Shown here piece by piece: positions 52,821 through 63,156 of a DNA stretch of 64,000 nucleotides. Below the pieces are notes generated by a model, which had not been told where the DNA came from, searched no databases, and worked only from the letters and a program-made list of their open reading frames with translations. Numbering within the stretch: position 1 is the first letter of the stretch; each line of letters begins with the position of its first letter. Origin of the DNA: Fulvitalea axinellae (lineage in GTDB: Bacteria; Bacteroidota; Bacteroidia; Cytophagales; Cyclobacteriaceae). The translations under genes and the position numbers were made by a program. The stretch lies in NCBI RefSeq assembly GCF_036492835.1, contig NZ_AP025314.1, positions 3,266,010 through 3,330,009 of the forward strand, written 5' to 3'.

Positions 52821-54419
52821 ATGATTAAATGCGAAAAAATCCAAATGGGAGAGACCAACAAGTTCTCTCCTATTTTTTTGGAATACCTGAACAACGCTGA
52901 AAAGCTGAGACCGTTCTTCTCCCGATGTCCGGAGCTCGAAAACTTCGGAGCCCAAATCGAAGAAAAACAGTTTTCGGCCGAAAAAAGGCAAATACTGAGA
53001 GATTCCCTACTCGCACAATACGAAGGAATCGAAATCAGCGCCGAACTCCAAAACAATATCGGTTCCCTGCTCGACCCGAACACCTACACCGTCACCACGG
53101 GTCATCAGCTTAATATCTTCACCGGCCCGCTGTATTTTATCCTCAAGATAATCACGGCTATCAAAGTTTGTGAAGACCTCAAACAGCGTTACCCGGAACG
53201 CAACTTCGTCCCCGTCTATTGGGCGGCCACCGAAGACCACGATTTCGAGGAAATAAACCACTTCAACCTTTTCGGAACAAAATACACTTGGAACACCGAC
53301 CAAAAAGGCCCTGTCGGGCGCTTTGACACGGCATCTATCCAAGGGCTGATCGACAGCCTGCCCGAAAAGCCGGAACTGTTCGTAAAGGCGTATTCCGAAT
53401 CCAAGACACTGGCCAGCGCGGTCCGCAAATATATCAACGGGCTTTTCGGAGCCTCAGGCCTCGTCATGATCGACGGCGACCGACCGGAACTCAAGGCGCT
53501 ATTTTCTCACGTAGTCAAGAGCGACCTACAGGAGCACAAAGCCAACGATTCGGTTAACGAATATTCCCAAAAGCTGGAATCGCTAGGCTACAAAGCCCAA
53601 GTCTTTCCCCGCAAGATCAACTTCTTTTATATGGAAGACGGTCTCAGAGAGCGGATTATTCCTGAAGAAGACGGTACTTACAGCGTCCTGAACACCGAAC
53701 TGAAATTCGAAAAAGAAGAACTTCTGGATTTGGTTGACAGCCATCCGGAGCGCTTCAGCCCAAACGTGGCCCTGCGTCCGCTCTACGAGGAAACCATCCT
53801 TCCGAACCTCACCTATATCGGCGGGCCAGGCGAACTCGCCTACTGGCTTCAGCTCAAAGGCGTTTTCGAAACTTACGGAGAGCGCTTCCCTATTCTGTTT
53901 CCAAGGGCTTTCGCCATGGTTATCAGCAAGGCGAACCTGAAGAAAATGGAGAAAGCCGAAATCAGCGTAGCAGAGCTGTTCCTGCCGGAAAACGAACTCA
54001 AAGAACTGCTCACCAAGCGCCACGGCGACGCCGACTACGAGATTTCAACGGAATTGGCCGAACTGGCCCAAGTTTTCGAAAAAATCAAAGCCAAAGCTGG
54101 CGAGGTTGACAAAAGTCTGACCGGATTTGTAGGCGCGGAACAAGCCAAGGCTCTCAAATCGGCTAAGAACATCGAAAAGAGACTTCGCAAGGCCGAAGAG
54201 CAGAAAGCGGAAAGGGCGATAGCGCAGGCAAAAGCCGTAACAGACAAGCTGTTTCCGAACGGAGGCCTTCAGGAGCGCCACGACAACTTCCTGAACTTCC
54301 AGCTGAACAATCCAGACTTTATCGGCCAGCTTACGCAGGCCATCAACGCTTTCGATTTCCGTTTTAATATCCTTACGGAAGAACAGACGAAAAAAGAAGC
54401 GAAAGCTACGGTTTGCTAA
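52821..54419 (+). CDS. bshC: bacillithiol biosynthesis protein BshC
   Basis: A 532-residue enzyme assigned to the last step of bacillithiol synthesis, adding cysteine to glucosaminyl-malate. Family landmarks: GETNKFSPIFLEYL near the start, TVTTGHQLNIFTGPLYFILK, VPVYWAATEDHDFEEIN, and a coiled-coil insertion near residues 415-480 rich in Lys/Glu/Ala. The frame extends 13 codons upstream, but the family begins close to MIKCEKI, so I use 52821. It is downstream of rimO and ends before a strong terminator. It implies that this organism uses bacillithiol as its low-molecular-weight thiol. Confidence 0.92.
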   Translation: MIKCEKIQMGETNKFSPIFLEYLNNAEKLRPFFSRCPELENFGAQIEEKQFSAEKRQILRDSLLAQYEGIEISAELQNNIGSLLDPNTYTVTTGHQLNIFTGPLYFILKIITAIKVCEDLKQRYPERNFVPVYWAATEDHDFEEINHFNLFGTKYTWNTDQKGPVGRFDTASIQGLIDSLPEKPELFVKAYSESKTLASAVRKYINGLFGASGLVMIDGDRPELKALFSHVVKSDLQEHKANDSVNEYSQKLESLGYKAQVFPRKINFFYMEDGLRERIIPEEDGTYSVLNTELKFEKEELLDLVDSHPERFSPNVALRPLYEETILPNLTYIGGPGELAYWLQLKGVFETYGERFPILFPRAFAMVISKANLKKMEKAEISVAELFLPENELKELLTKRHGDADYEISTELAELAQVFEKIKAKAGEVDKSLTGFVGAEQAKALKSAKNIEKRLRKAEEQKAERAIAQAKAVTDKLFPNGGLQERHDNFLNFQLNNPDFIGQLTQAINAFDFRFNILTEEQTKKEAKATVC

Positions 54420-54446
54420 GACCGAATCGGTTTTCAAAAAACACCA

Positions 54447-54482
54447 AGGGCCTTCCGAAACGAGCATCGGAAGGCCTTTATT
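54447..54482 (+). terminator. terminator after bshC
   Basis: Arms GGCCTTCCGA / TCGGAAGGCC with an 8-base loop and a following T-rich run (TTTATTTTTT). Confidence 0.88.
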
Positions 54483-54594
54483 TTTTCATTTTTATCCACA
54501 AAAAACAATTTAGGACAATTGAGTCCCTGAATTGCGCAATATATTGATAGCCTTATTCTTAATCTCATCATAATTTGGGCTTAAATACCAAACC

Positions 54595-56628
54595 ATGAGA
54601 CTGTTTAAGACTATATTCATTCTAGCCTTGCTGTCCGGATCAGTCGCCACGGCCCAGATCCAACCGGACCCGCTACCCTGCAAATCCCCCTCCGCACCTT
54701 CGGAATTGGGCTCCGGGACCGGACTTTTCCGCACGCACTCCGAAGAGGCGTTGCCCGAAAAATATATTATCCCGGTAGTCTTTCACGTATTCGGAGACAA
54801 GTTCATAGCGGACAGAAAAGTGACGCCCGAAATCATCAAAGACGCCCTAAAAACGACAAACGAAGACTTTCAAGGGAAAGCCGAAGACTGGAACGACACA
54901 AACCCAAACTTCAACGATGTGAAAAAAGCCTTGAGCATCGAGTTTCGTTTGGCGAAAATAGACCCAGACGGCAGACCAACAGAGGGAATCATGTTCTATC
55001 CGAATGAAAAAGGGCTTGGACACAAACAAAAGCGGAATAACTTTATCAGCAACTTGGCTTGGGACAATTACAAATACATGAACGTCTATGTCATGCTTGA
55101 TCTTTATGACGACGGCAAGGAGACCAATTCCGGTGTGGCCTGGTACCCCGATACCGAAATGTCAAAAGACAACTTGGCAAGAGTGGTGTACAACGGGAGT
55201 TATCTGGGCAAAAACACTTCGGAAAATTTCCGTTCGGTTCTTACTCACGAATTTGGACACTGGCTCAACCTCAAGCACACGTTTGAAGGCGGATGCTCAA
55301 AAAACAACTCCGACGACGGCGTAGCGGACACCCCAAAAGCGGACGATTCGAAAATGGGTTGCCGGGGAGTAAACAACTGCTTTGGAGAGGAAATAAACGG
55401 TGAGAATTTCATGGATTATTCCAACTGCTACGCCATGTTTACCACCGGCCAAGTAGCCCGGATGACAGAAGCTTTACAACACCCTGCCCGTTTCACTATC
55501 TGGCAAAACGAGAATCTACAGGCAACCGGCGTGGCCGAAAACCAAACACTGGTACCGGGCATCAGCCTCTTGCGGACGAAATTCGGCGAACACCCCAGAA
55601 ATAACGGCTCAGTAGCCGACACGGCCTTAATCTTCACATCTGGCGAGGCAAAATTCAAAAGCTTAGCCAACGAATCGATTTCACCAAGCGATTACACTTA
55701 TTCGGGTTTTCCGGAAGGAATTGTACCAAAAATAAAAGTCACTTCGCCGACTACCGCCACGCTTTATTTCAAAGGAAAAACCTCAAACCACAGAAAATCC
55801 GACACGGAATGGCAAGGCCAAATCAACTTTAACGCATCTGCTTTTCAAGACAATATTCAACCCGCAACAAGCAGTAGCTTTCAAAATATCGAGATCAAGT
55901 TCATTGATCCTTACGAGAAACTCTGCGAACCTACCATGACATACGGGGCCGGCTACTCGCATATTCGCCAAGTACAAATCGGCGATATGAAAAACCCTAC
56001 CGGCAACCAGAAAACCTACACCGACATTTCCGGCACAAAAACCGCCTACTTGGAAACAGGCAAAGAGCACGACTTAGTGGTCCAGGCAGGCACGGGTGAC
56101 TCCGGAGAAGAAGATCCGATAATGATCCGAGTGTGGGGTGACTGGAACAACGATCTTTACCTTGCGCCCGAAGAAGTGGTTCTTAAACATGATTTTGTAG
56201 CAAACGAAGCCACAGTGGGGACCTACACGCACAAAGTGAAATTCACGCTTCCGGAAGGCCTTCCCGCCGGAGAATACAAAATGCGGGTAACAGTCCACTA
56301 CAAATACGGCAACGAAGGCGAAGACCCGTGCGGGGTGGTCAATTCCGGAGAAACCGAAGACTATCTAATCGTAACGGGAGAAACGGTACTTGGCGCTATT
56401 GAAAAAGCGAAAGCAAACGTATCGCCTAACCCAACGAGTGGTTCTATCCAATTGGGCTATGATTTCCCAAAAAACAGGATACAGATTCTGAATAACCAAG
56501 GAAAAAAACTCTACGAAACATCAAATGCCACAACGCTAGACCTTTCGTATTTCCCATCAGGGATTTACTTGGTCAAAGGCTCGAATAATAGTAAAACCGA
56601 AACCGTAAGGGTTTGGCTCAAGAAATAA
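54595..56628 (+). CDS. T9SS-secreted M43 (pappalysin-like) metalloprotease
   Basis: A 677-residue secreted zinc protease. Signal peptide MRLFKTIFILALLSGSVATA. The catalytic domain spans about residues 60-300, with the extended zinc motif HEFGHWLNLKH (His218, Glu219, His222, His228), the pattern HExxHxxxxxH, and FMDYSNCYAMFT as the Met-turn (residues around 280). A GEVED-type domain occupies about 440-595 (RVWGDWNNDLYLAPEEV, then GVVNSGETEDYLIV). The end is a type A T9SS sorting domain (VSPNPTSGSIQLGYDF ... SGIYLVKG). Expected to digest extracellular proteins at or outside the surface. Confidence 0.9.
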   Translation: MRLFKTIFILALLSGSVATAQIQPDPLPCKSPSAPSELGSGTGLFRTHSEEALPEKYIIPVVFHVFGDKFIADRKVTPEIIKDALKTTNEDFQGKAEDWNDTNPNFNDVKKALSIEFRLAKIDPDGRPTEGIMFYPNEKGLGHKQKRNNFISNLAWDNYKYMNVYVMLDLYDDGKETNSGVAWYPDTEMSKDNLARVVYNGSYLGKNTSENFRSVLTHEFGHWLNLKHTFEGGCSKNNSDDGVADTPKADDSKMGCRGVNNCFGEEINGENFMDYSNCYAMFTTGQVARMTEALQHPARFTIWQNENLQATGVAENQTLVPGISLLRTKFGEHPRNNGSVADTALIFTSGEAKFKSLANESISPSDYTYSGFPEGIVPKIKVTSPTTATLYFKGKTSNHRKSDTEWQGQINFNASAFQDNIQPATSSSFQNIEIKFIDPYEKLCEPTMTYGAGYSHIRQVQIGDMKNPTGNQKTYTDISGTKTAYLETGKEHDLVVQAGTGDSGEEDPIMIRVWGDWNNDLYLAPEEVVLKHDFVANEATVGTYTHKVKFTLPEGLPAGEYKMRVTVHYKYGNEGEDPCGVVNSGETEDYLIVTGETVLGAIEKAKANVSPNPTSGSIQLGYDFPKNRIQILNNQGKKLYETSNATTLDLSYFPSGIYLVKGSNNSKTETVRVWLKK

Positions 56629-56643
56629 TACCTCAAACAAACA

Positions 56644-56675
56644 AAAATCCCGGACCGATAAGCGACCGGGATTTT
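56644..56675. terminator. bidirectional terminator
   Basis: Arms AAAATCCCGG / CCGGGATTTT with a 12-base loop, between the convergent protease and E1 genes. Confidence 0.85.
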
Positions 56676-56708
56676 CAATCAATTTTTTATACTGATGATA
56701 ATCGCTAA

Positions 56709-59126
56709 TTAGTACAGCTCAGCGAAACGGTTCGGATCAGTTTCCCTCATCATTTCGTATGCCACGTCAAATACATCTTCAGAGTTTGGTTTCGAGAAGT
56801 AATCCCCATCCGAAGAATAAGCAGGACGGTGAGCTTTGGCCGAAATACAAACCGGCTTGGAGTCCAAGTAAGCGTAAGCTCCTTGGCCGTCCACCACTTG
56901 TTGCATCATAAAGGCGGAAGCGCCACCCGGAACGTCTTCGTCGGCGAAGATAACCCTGTTCGTCTTTTTGATCGACTCCACAATGCTATGATGAACGTCA
57001 AACGGCAACAGCGACTGTACGTCGATCACCTCGCAGGAAATTCCAACCTCGGCCAACTGGCGGGCGGATTCCATTACGATACGGCACATCGCTCCGTAAG
57101 TAACGGTTGTGATATCAGCGCCTTCTCTCAACACCTCAGGAACACCCAAAGGCAAAGTGAATTCGCCGAGGTTCACAGGCATTTTCTCTTTCTGCCTGTA
57201 AGCGTTCAGACATTCGATCACCAAAGCCGGATCGTCGCCTTTCAGCAAAGTATTGTAGAAGCCGGAAGCCTGAGTCAGGTTACGGGGCACCAAAACATGC
57301 ATACCGCGCAAACTGCCGAGAATCATACTCATAGGAGAACCCGAGTGCCACACGCCTTCCAAGCGGTGACCTCTGGTACGGACGATCAACGGTACTTTCT
57401 GCCCGCCTCTAGTACGGTAGTGCGTACAAGCAACGTCGTCAGTAAGCGTATTCAGAGCGTAAACGAGATAATCAAGATACTGAACCTCGGCGATCGGACG
57501 CAATCCGCGCAACGCAGCTCCCGTTCCCTCACCGATGATGGTCATCTCGCGGATACTCGTATCGTGCACTCTAAGCTCGCCGTATTTCTCCTGCAAGCCG
57601 GCCATTCCTTGGTTTACGTCACCAATCTTACCCACATCCTCGCCGAAAGCAAACAGTCTAGGCTCACGCTCAAAAGCTTTGTCGAAGCAAGTGTTGATTA
57701 CGCTAAAACCGTCAACCAAAGGAGCGTCCTCGTCGAAAATCGGCTTTACCTCTTCCACTTTCAAAGCGGAGAAGTCTGATTCGCTGTGAAGGTGCGAGCT
57801 GTATTCGCGCTCGTATTTTTCCATAGCGGAAGACAACCAAGCTCTCAAAGACTCGCGTTGTTCCGTTTTTTCCGTTCTGGTAAGCCTCAACGCCTTTTTC
57901 GCCATGCGAACCACATCGGACTTGATAGGTGTCGGAGATTTCTCGAATTCGGAGATCAGGCTGACCAAATCCGGCTGGAGTTTGCTGGCTTGGGCCAAAG
58001 CCTTCACCAAAGCCAAACCTTGGTTTTTGTCGGCGTCCACTGACTCGCGATAAGCTTTCCAAGCTGAGTTCTTCTGGTTACGCACCGACACTTTAGCTTC
58101 CTTCTCTATAGTCTCAAGAGTCGCTTCATCGGCCAAGTTTCTATCCAGAATATATTCCTTGAGCTTAGCTACACAATCGTACTCATCCTCCCAAGTCAAA
58201 CGTTCCTCAGACTTGTAACGCTCGTGCGAGCCGGACGAAGAGTGTCCTTGCGGTTGCGTCATCTCGATTACGTGAACCAGCGACGGAACGTGGTATTTAC
58301 GGGCCCAGTCGGCGGCTTCTGCGTATGTTTCGCAAAGCGCTTCGTAATCCCAGCCTTTTACCACAAAGATTTTAACACCGTTGGAATCACCTTCTTTCCC
58401 GAATCCCTTGAGGGCTTCAGAAATGCTCTCTTTCACCGTGTGATAAGAGTTCGGTACGGAAATTCCGTAACCGTCATCCCAAACGGACATCACGACAGGA
58501 AGTCCCATCACACCAGCGGCGTTTACGGTTTCAAGAAACACGCCTTCGGAGGTGGAAGCGTTGCCGATAGTCGAGAACACCACTTCGTCGCCGTTTACGG
58601 AAAAGTCCGTCATATCGGCCACGTCCGGATTCTCACGATAATATTTGGAAGCGTAACCCAAACCGATTACCCTGGCCATTTGCCCTCCTGTAGAAGACAC
58701 GTCGGAACCAGTCAGTTTCTTGTCGGTTTGTTTTACCCATTCGCCGTTTTCGTCAAGGAGCCTCGACCCGAAGTGGCAGTTCATCATTCGCCCGCCACTG
58801 GCCGGCTCTGCCTCAATATCTGTATGGGCGTATAGTTGCGCGAAAAATTCACGGGGAGTAAGCTCCTCCATGGCGAACATAAGTGTTTGGTCCCTGTAGT
58901 AACCCGAACGCCAGTCCCCTGGCTGGAAAGCCCGGGCCATAGCGATTTGAGCCAACTCTTTGCCATCTCCGAAAATCCCGAACTTGGCTTTTCCCATGAA
59001 CACTTCTTTCCTTCCCTGCAAGCTTACCTCACGGCTTAAACAAGCCACTCGGTAGTCATTCAGAACCTCATCTTTAGCAAGGCTATTTTTCTTTATCGTC
59101 ATTTGCGTAGGCACGTCGTAAAGCAT
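56709..59126 (-). CDS. alpha-keto acid dehydrogenase E1, fused alpha and beta subunits
   Basis: An 805-residue thiamine-diphosphate enzyme. Residues ~1-400 are the alpha part (GDWRSGYYRDQTLMFAMEEL; GDEVVFSTIGNASTSEGVFL near 175-195, the cofactor-binding part; WDDGYGISVPNSYH). From ~470 it is the beta part (FSVINTCFDKAFEREPRLFA, GEDVGKIGDVNQGMAGLQEK, then GVPEVLREGADITTVTYG). Fused E1 proteins of this type serve branched-chain keto acid or pyruvate dehydrogenase complexes; the substrate is not determined here. No E2 or E3 gene is adjacent. A good promoter is present. Confidence 0.88.
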   Translation of the reverse strand: MLYDVPTQMTIKKNSLAKDEVLNDYRVACLSREVSLQGRKEVFMGKAKFGIFGDGKELAQIAMARAFQPGDWRSGYYRDQTLMFAMEELTPREFFAQLYAHTDIEAEPASGGRMMNCHFGSRLLDENGEWVKQTDKKLTGSDVSSTGGQMARVIGLGYASKYYRENPDVADMTDFSVNGDEVVFSTIGNASTSEGVFLETVNAAGVMGLPVVMSVWDDGYGISVPNSYHTVKESISEALKGFGKEGDSNGVKIFVVKGWDYEALCETYAEAADWARKYHVPSLVHVIEMTQPQGHSSSGSHERYKSEERLTWEDEYDCVAKLKEYILDRNLADEATLETIEKEAKVSVRNQKNSAWKAYRESVDADKNQGLALVKALAQASKLQPDLVSLISEFEKSPTPIKSDVVRMAKKALRLTRTEKTEQRESLRAWLSSAMEKYEREYSSHLHSESDFSALKVEEVKPIFDEDAPLVDGFSVINTCFDKAFEREPRLFAFGEDVGKIGDVNQGMAGLQEKYGELRVHDTSIREMTIIGEGTGAALRGLRPIAEVQYLDYLVYALNTLTDDVACTHYRTRGGQKVPLIVRTRGHRLEGVWHSGSPMSMILGSLRGMHVLVPRNLTQASGFYNTLLKGDDPALVIECLNAYRQKEKMPVNLGEFTLPLGVPEVLREGADITTVTYGAMCRIVMESARQLAEVGISCEVIDVQSLLPFDVHHSIVESIKKTNRVIFADEDVPGGASAFMMQQVVDGQGAYAYLDSKPVCISAKAHRPAYSSDGDYFSKPNSEDVFDVAYEMMRETDPNRFAELY

Positions 59127-59509
59127 TTTTCAGAGAGCTTCGGTTATACAACAGTCTATAACAAATGTATACATTAAAGTTGCATAAACCAAAGTATTAC
59201 GGATTGCGAGGTCTTATGAGAAGAGTATAAGAACCTTCTCTCTCGTTAAACGATTTAAATAAATAACAGGTTTTATTTCACCCAAAATCAAAACTTTATT
59301 CTATACCGGTGTATTTTTTTGAAATTTCAATTCACAACACCTCAATGTCTCGGAATTTAATTTTGTAACAAAACCAAGAAACAAACCACTCACCATCGTA
59401 TTATATAAATAGAATGTCATACAAGAAAAAGAAAACCAATAGAAGATAATGATAATTGGCCAAAATGCTCTATTTTTCCACACATAAGAACCCTTAATTA
59501 ACCCCTGAA
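59127..59509. other. divergent promoter region, E1 / ald
   Basis: 383 AT-rich bases between divergent genes. The E1-proximal part carries the promoter at 59162-59193. Toward ald I see TATTTTTC near 59472, a one-mismatch -7 box, and no clear -33. The middle shows nothing recognisable. Confidence 0.5.
59162..59193 (-). promoter_or_regulatory. promoter of E1 gene, -33 and -7 boxes
   Basis: Minus strand: TTTG (59193-59190), 20-base spacer, TACATTTG (59169-59162), matching the Bacteroidota pattern TTTG / TAnnTTTG. The -7 box ends 35 bases before the start codon. The best promoter in the window. Confidence 0.6.
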
Positions 59510-60652
59510 ATGAGAATTGCAGTACCGAAAGAGATCAAAAACAATGAGAACCGCGTAGCCCTCACCCCGGCTGGCGTAAAAGAGCTCAGCAACCGCGGGC
59601 ACGAGGTTTTTGTTCAGGCAACAGCAGGTATCGGAAGCGGATTTCCGGACGAAGCCTACGCCAAAGCCGGCGCCACTATTCTTCCAACTATCGAAGAAAC
59701 TTACGCGGCCGGCGACATGATCGTCAAGGTTAAGGAGCCTATCGAACCGGAATACAAACTGATCAAAAAAGACCAGTTAGTCTTCACATACTTCCACTTC
59801 GCCTCTTGCGAACCGCTCACTCATGCCATGATAGAAAGCGGAAGCGTTTGCCTGGCTTACGAGACCGTGGAAAAAGAGGACAGAAGCCTCCCGCTTTTGG
59901 TTCCGATGTCGGAAGTGGCCGGCCGTATGGCTACGCAAGAAGGAGCGCACTACCTTGAAAAGCCTTACCGCGGACGCGGCATCCTTTTGGGGGGCGTACC
60001 CGGCGTAAAGCCAGCCAAAGTATTGGTACTCGGCGGTGGCGTTGTGGGAACGCAAGCGGCCAAAATGGCCGCAGGTATGGGCGCCGATGTCACTATCATG
60101 GACCTCAGCCTGCCGAGAATGCGCTACCTCGACGATGTGATGCCGGCGAACGTTCGCACTCAGATGTCGAACGAATACAACATCAGGGAAGCCATCAAAG
60201 ACGCCGACCTGATTATCGGAGCGGTTTTGATTCCCGGAGCGAAAGCGCCTCACCTCATCACACGCGAAATGCTTAAGGACATGCGTCCGGGCACAGTGCT
60301 CGTGGACGTGGCCGTTGACCAAGGCGGATGCATCGAGACTTGTACTCCTACCACGCACGAAAATCCGACATTCATCATCGACGACGTGTTGCACTACTGC
60401 GTAGCCAACATGCCGGGCGCAGTGCCTTACACCTCTACGTTGGCCCTTACCAACGCGACCCTTCCTTACGCTATCGAACTGGCTGAAAAAGGATGGACAA
60501 AAGCTTGTCAAGACAACGCGGAGTTGCGCAAAGGCCTTAACGTGGCCAACGGAAAAGTCGTTTACAAAGGCGTATCCGACGCGTTCAATCTTCCGTACAC
60601 CGACGTTGATGAGTTTCTCGCATCAACAGCGGGCTCAATGTCAGTGGACTAA
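59510..60652 (+). CDS. ald: alanine dehydrogenase
   Basis: A 380-residue NAD-dependent enzyme interconverting alanine and pyruvate plus ammonia. Residues expected for catalysis are in place: Arg15 (ENRVALTP), Lys75 (VKVKEP) and His96 (YFHFASC). The NAD-binding motif is [15 protein letters not shown] at about 171-185. It starts [16 protein letters not shown], typical of the family. The length is slightly above the usual ~370. It diverges from the E1 gene, and its terminator is shared with the convergent acidic protein gene. Confidence 0.94.
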   Translation: MRIAVPKEIKNNENRVALTPAGVKELSNRGHEVFVQATAGIGSGFPDEAYAKAGATILPTIEETYAAGDMIVKVKEPIEPEYKLIKKDQLVFTYFHFASCEPLTHAMIESGSVCLAYETVEKEDRSLPLLVPMSEVAGRMATQEGAHYLEKPYRGRGILLGGVPGVKPAKVLVLGGGVVGTQAAKMAAGMGADVTIMDLSLPRMRYLDDVMPANVRTQMSNEYNIREAIKDADLIIGAVLIPGAKAPHLITREMLKDMRPGTVLVDVAVDQGGCIETCTPTTHENPTFIIDDVLHYCVANMPGAVPYTSTLALTNATLPYAIELAEKGWTKACQDNAELRKGLNVANGKVVYKGVSDAFNLPYTDVDEFLASTAGSMSVD

Positions 60653-60680
60653 CCGAAAAATCGATCTTCGATATAAACAA

Positions 60681-60707
60681 AAAAAGCGGCTCTTGAAGCC
60701 GCTTTTT
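60681..60707. terminator. bidirectional terminator
   Basis: Perfect 11-bp arms AAAAAGCGGCT / AGCCGCTTTTT around a 5-base loop, serving ald and the convergent gene at 60718. Confidence 0.9.
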
Positions 60708-60717
60708 TATATCCCTT

Positions 60718-61905
60718 TTACGAAAAACGTTTGGCTACTAGCTCAAAGAAATCAATCACCGACTCTTCGTTCATCTGCCACCCGTAACGCATCATGTACT
60801 CGTTTTTCAACAAATCCACCGCCCCGTCATAAGACCGTTGCCTTTCGATCGCCTTAATCGCTATCCTGAAGGCGTCCTTATCTCCGTTAAACAAATCGTT
60901 CGTATAACGGAATTGCTGGTTCAGGCTCAGCGATTTTTCCAGACTCTTACCCGTATTCTTTTCCAACGAATCCGCCAAGGTTGATTTCTGCTCATCCTTA
61001 TTGGAAAAGGAATCATTTAAAGTCGGAGGAGCGTCATTTTCTTCCTCGCCTCCGAATTGTGCGGAGAAATCAGCAGCTATGGATTTGAACACGTCTGGCG
61101 CATCATCCGACAACGGCTCAGGCGCCGGTTCCTGCGGACGAAAATCTGTCTCAGGCGCCGTAAACGGTGTTGGTTCCTCTACTTCGGGAATGTCAAGTGT
61201 CTCGAACGAAAACGGATTTGGCTCAGGCTCGGGTTCCGGCTCAGGTGACACGAAAGGAAACGGCTCAGGCTCGGGCATATCAAAAGCCGTTTCGGCAATT
61301 TGCGCCGCCAAAATCGGTTCTGTCTTCGAAAGCGCTTCGCAAAGACGTTCTCCACGACTTTCCTCATAACGCAAAATCCCGTCCCCGTCAAACAAAGACT
61401 TCAGCCGGTTCTTGTCCACGTCCGCCAAGCCGTTGCTGTCCATAAACGCTATGGCCTTCTGGATTGAAGATCTCCAATCAGAAAGGAACTTGCCCCACTC
61501 CGCCAGATCGTTTCGGGTAAACGAATACCCATCCTGCTCGTCGATGAATTCCTCAGGAGCGAAAACCATCATAATCCGGGCCTTTACGGCCGAACGCAAC
61601 AACGGAGCGAAATCCGTCCCCTTAACCTTTATGTGTTGCGACACCACGTTCATAAACGTGTTTAAGGCGCTCTTCACCTCCCGGCTTTCAAAATCAAAAT
61701 ACGGGCTCTTCAACCTTTCGGCTTCCGATTTCCATTTCCCGAATATGTCGCGGACAACCAGCAAATTCAGCTGCCTGTCGGCCGTTAGCTCCACGATCTC
61801 TCTCCCCCCAATATATTCCTTATTCTGGAAAAAATCGGAGACGACTTTCTTCGTGAATATGTTTGCGTATGTATCGATCAGCGATCGGTTAAGATTGAAT
61901 TCCAT
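60718..61905 (-). CDS. hypothetical protein with acidic proline-rich linker
   Basis: A 395-residue cytosolic-looking protein of unknown function. An N-terminal helical domain (about 1-215; begins FNLNRSLIDTYANIFTKKVV, ELTADRQLNLLVVRDIFGKW) is joined by a low-complexity linker at about 215-290 made of Pro-Glu repeats (PEPEPFPFVSPEPEPEPEP). It leads to a C-terminal helical segment (LSLNQQFRYTNDLFNGDKDA, VDLLKNEYMMRYGWQMNEES). The C-terminal segment contains the FTNDLF/YTNDLF-like string seen in conserved Bacteroidota proteins of unknown role. No signal peptide or membrane span. Confidence 0.7.
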   Translation of the reverse strand: MEFNLNRSLIDTYANIFTKKVVSDFFQNKEYIGGREIVELTADRQLNLLVVRDIFGKWKSEAERLKSPYFDFESREVKSALNTFMNVVSQHIKVKGTDFAPLLRSAVKARIMMVFAPEEFIDEQDGYSFTRNDLAEWGKFLSDWRSSIQKAIAFMDSNGLADVDKNRLKSLFDGDGILRYEESRGERLCEALSKTEPILAAQIAETAFDMPEPEPFPFVSPEPEPEPEPNPFSFETLDIPEVEEPTPFTAPETDFRPQEPAPEPLSDDAPDVFKSIAADFSAQFGGEEENDAPPTLNDSFSNKDEQKSTLADSLEKNTGKSLEKSLSLNQQFRYTNDLFNGDKDAFRIAIKAIERQRSYDGAVDLLKNEYMMRYGWQMNEESVIDFFELVAKRFS

Positions 61906-62135
61906 GTGTGCACTTTGAATTGGAACTCTAAAATATAAAATCCCGGAAAGATTCTTTATGAAAAATATTATATATTGGTTAAGTCCTTGAAGAAAGCAAA
62001 ATTTTCAAGTCACGCCACAGCCATTCCGGACCGTCCGAAAAAAAAGAAAAACACCCAACTTCATCACAAATAAACCGAACCTAAAGGCCGAACCGAAAAA
62101 AGGATTGGCTAAGTCTTTATTTTCAAATCTTCCCA

Positions 62136-62471
62136 ATGCCGAACTCAAACCTGACAATAAAGAACATCAACAACCTGAAAATCAATATATCAGAATCTAA
62201 AAAAACACTTCTTTCCCACATCCACACCGCACAAACCGACTGGATGCACGCTTGCGGGGGAAAAGGCAGGTGCGTAACTTGCAGAGTTCGGATTCTGGAA
62301 GGCGCACAACTTCTGTCGGAACCAAGCGAGTTTGAGGCTATGTGCCACCACAAAGGCCTCTTAAAGCCTGACGAACGCTTGGCCTGCCAATGCAGCCCCG
62401 TCGAGGCTGGCGAAATATACGGCGAAGTGCCGGACAAATGTAAGCTCAAGCATATCGAATACAGCTATTGA
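62136..62471 (+). CDS. 2Fe-2S ferredoxin
   Basis: A 111-residue plant-type ferredoxin-like electron carrier. The cluster ligands follow the pattern C-x5-C-x2-C...C: Cys40, Cys46 and Cys49 in ACGGKGRCVTC, and Cys84 in RLACQC. Cys86 is extra. The loop GGKGRC rather than GGxCGTC places it with the adrenodoxin-independent bacterial group. It is 49 bases upstream of tdk on the same strand. The redox partner is not encoded nearby. Confidence 0.88.
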   Translation: MPNSNLTIKNINNLKINISESKKTLLSHIHTAQTDWMHACGGKGRCVTCRVRILEGAQLLSEPSEFEAMCHHKGLLKPDERLACQCSPVEAGEIYGEVPDKCKLKHIEYSY

Positions 62472-62520
62472 GCCCAACACGTTCAGAGTCTTTTCACTTT
62501 AAAGAAATTGAAAAAATTAT

Positions 62521-63156
62521 ATGTTTGTAGAGCCTAATTTGGGAAACCCCTCCGCAGAGAATGAGAAAAGCACTGGTTGGATCGAGGTGGTTTGCGGTTC
62601 CATGTTCTCCGGCAAAACCGAAGAGCTTATCCGACGCCTGAAAAGGGCTTCGCTAGCCCAACAGAAGGTCGAGATTTTCAAGCCCGCCATCGACACCCGA
62701 TACGACGAGGAGGATATCGTTTCCCATAATAAAAACAGCATCAGGTCCACGCCCGTGGAATTCGCCCGTGACATCACCCTGTTGGCTCAGCAAAGCGAGG
62801 TGGTTGGCATAGACGAGGTCCAATTTTTTGACGAAGGCATAGTGGACGTGGCCGTCGAGCTGGCTGACATGGGCAAGAGGGTGATTGTAGCCGGACTGGA
62901 TATGGATTTCCAAGGCAAGCCTTTCGGCCCGGTTCCTGCGCTGATGAGCGTAGCCGAGTTCGTCACCAAAGTCCACGCCGTTTGTATGAATTGCGGTGCC
63001 GTGGCCAACTACTCGTACAGGCTCAGCGAGTCGGAACAAAAAGTCGTTTTGGGCGAAAAAGACGCTTACGAAGCGCGTTGCAGAAAGTGTTTTAACAAGG
63101 GAATGAATGAGAAAACCCGACAAAATAAGACGGAAGCCGTTTCCGGCAAAAATTAA
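62521..63156 (+). CDS. tdk: thymidine kinase
   Basis: A 211-residue type II thymidine kinase phosphorylating thymidine to dTMP in the salvage pathway. It has the P-loop GSMFSGKT at 26-33, the Walker B DEVQFF with Asp98-Glu99, the lasso-loop region [13 protein letters not shown], and a zinc-binding pair CMNC ... CRKC in the C-terminal third. The start MFVEPNLGN agrees with Bacteroidota homologues. Its last 50 bases overlap the next gene in a different frame. Confidence 0.95.
   Translation: MFVEPNLGNPSAENEKSTGWIEVVCGSMFSGKTEELIRRLKRASLAQQKVEIFKPAIDTRYDEEDIVSHNKNSIRSTPVEFARDITLLAQQSEVVGIDEVQFFDEGIVDVAVELADMGKRVIVAGLDMDFQGKPFGPVPALMSVAEFVTKVHAVCMNCGAVANYSYRLSESEQKVVLGEKDAYEARCRKCFNKGMNEKTRQNKTEAVSGKN

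Noticed and set aside
56829..57779. 316-codon plus-strand open frame
   Set aside because: Antisense shadow of the E1 gene.
62520..62527. TATGTTTG promoter -7 box
   Set aside because: Fits TAnnTTTG but overlaps the tdk start codon; the N-terminus MFVEP is family-like, so the match is coincidental.
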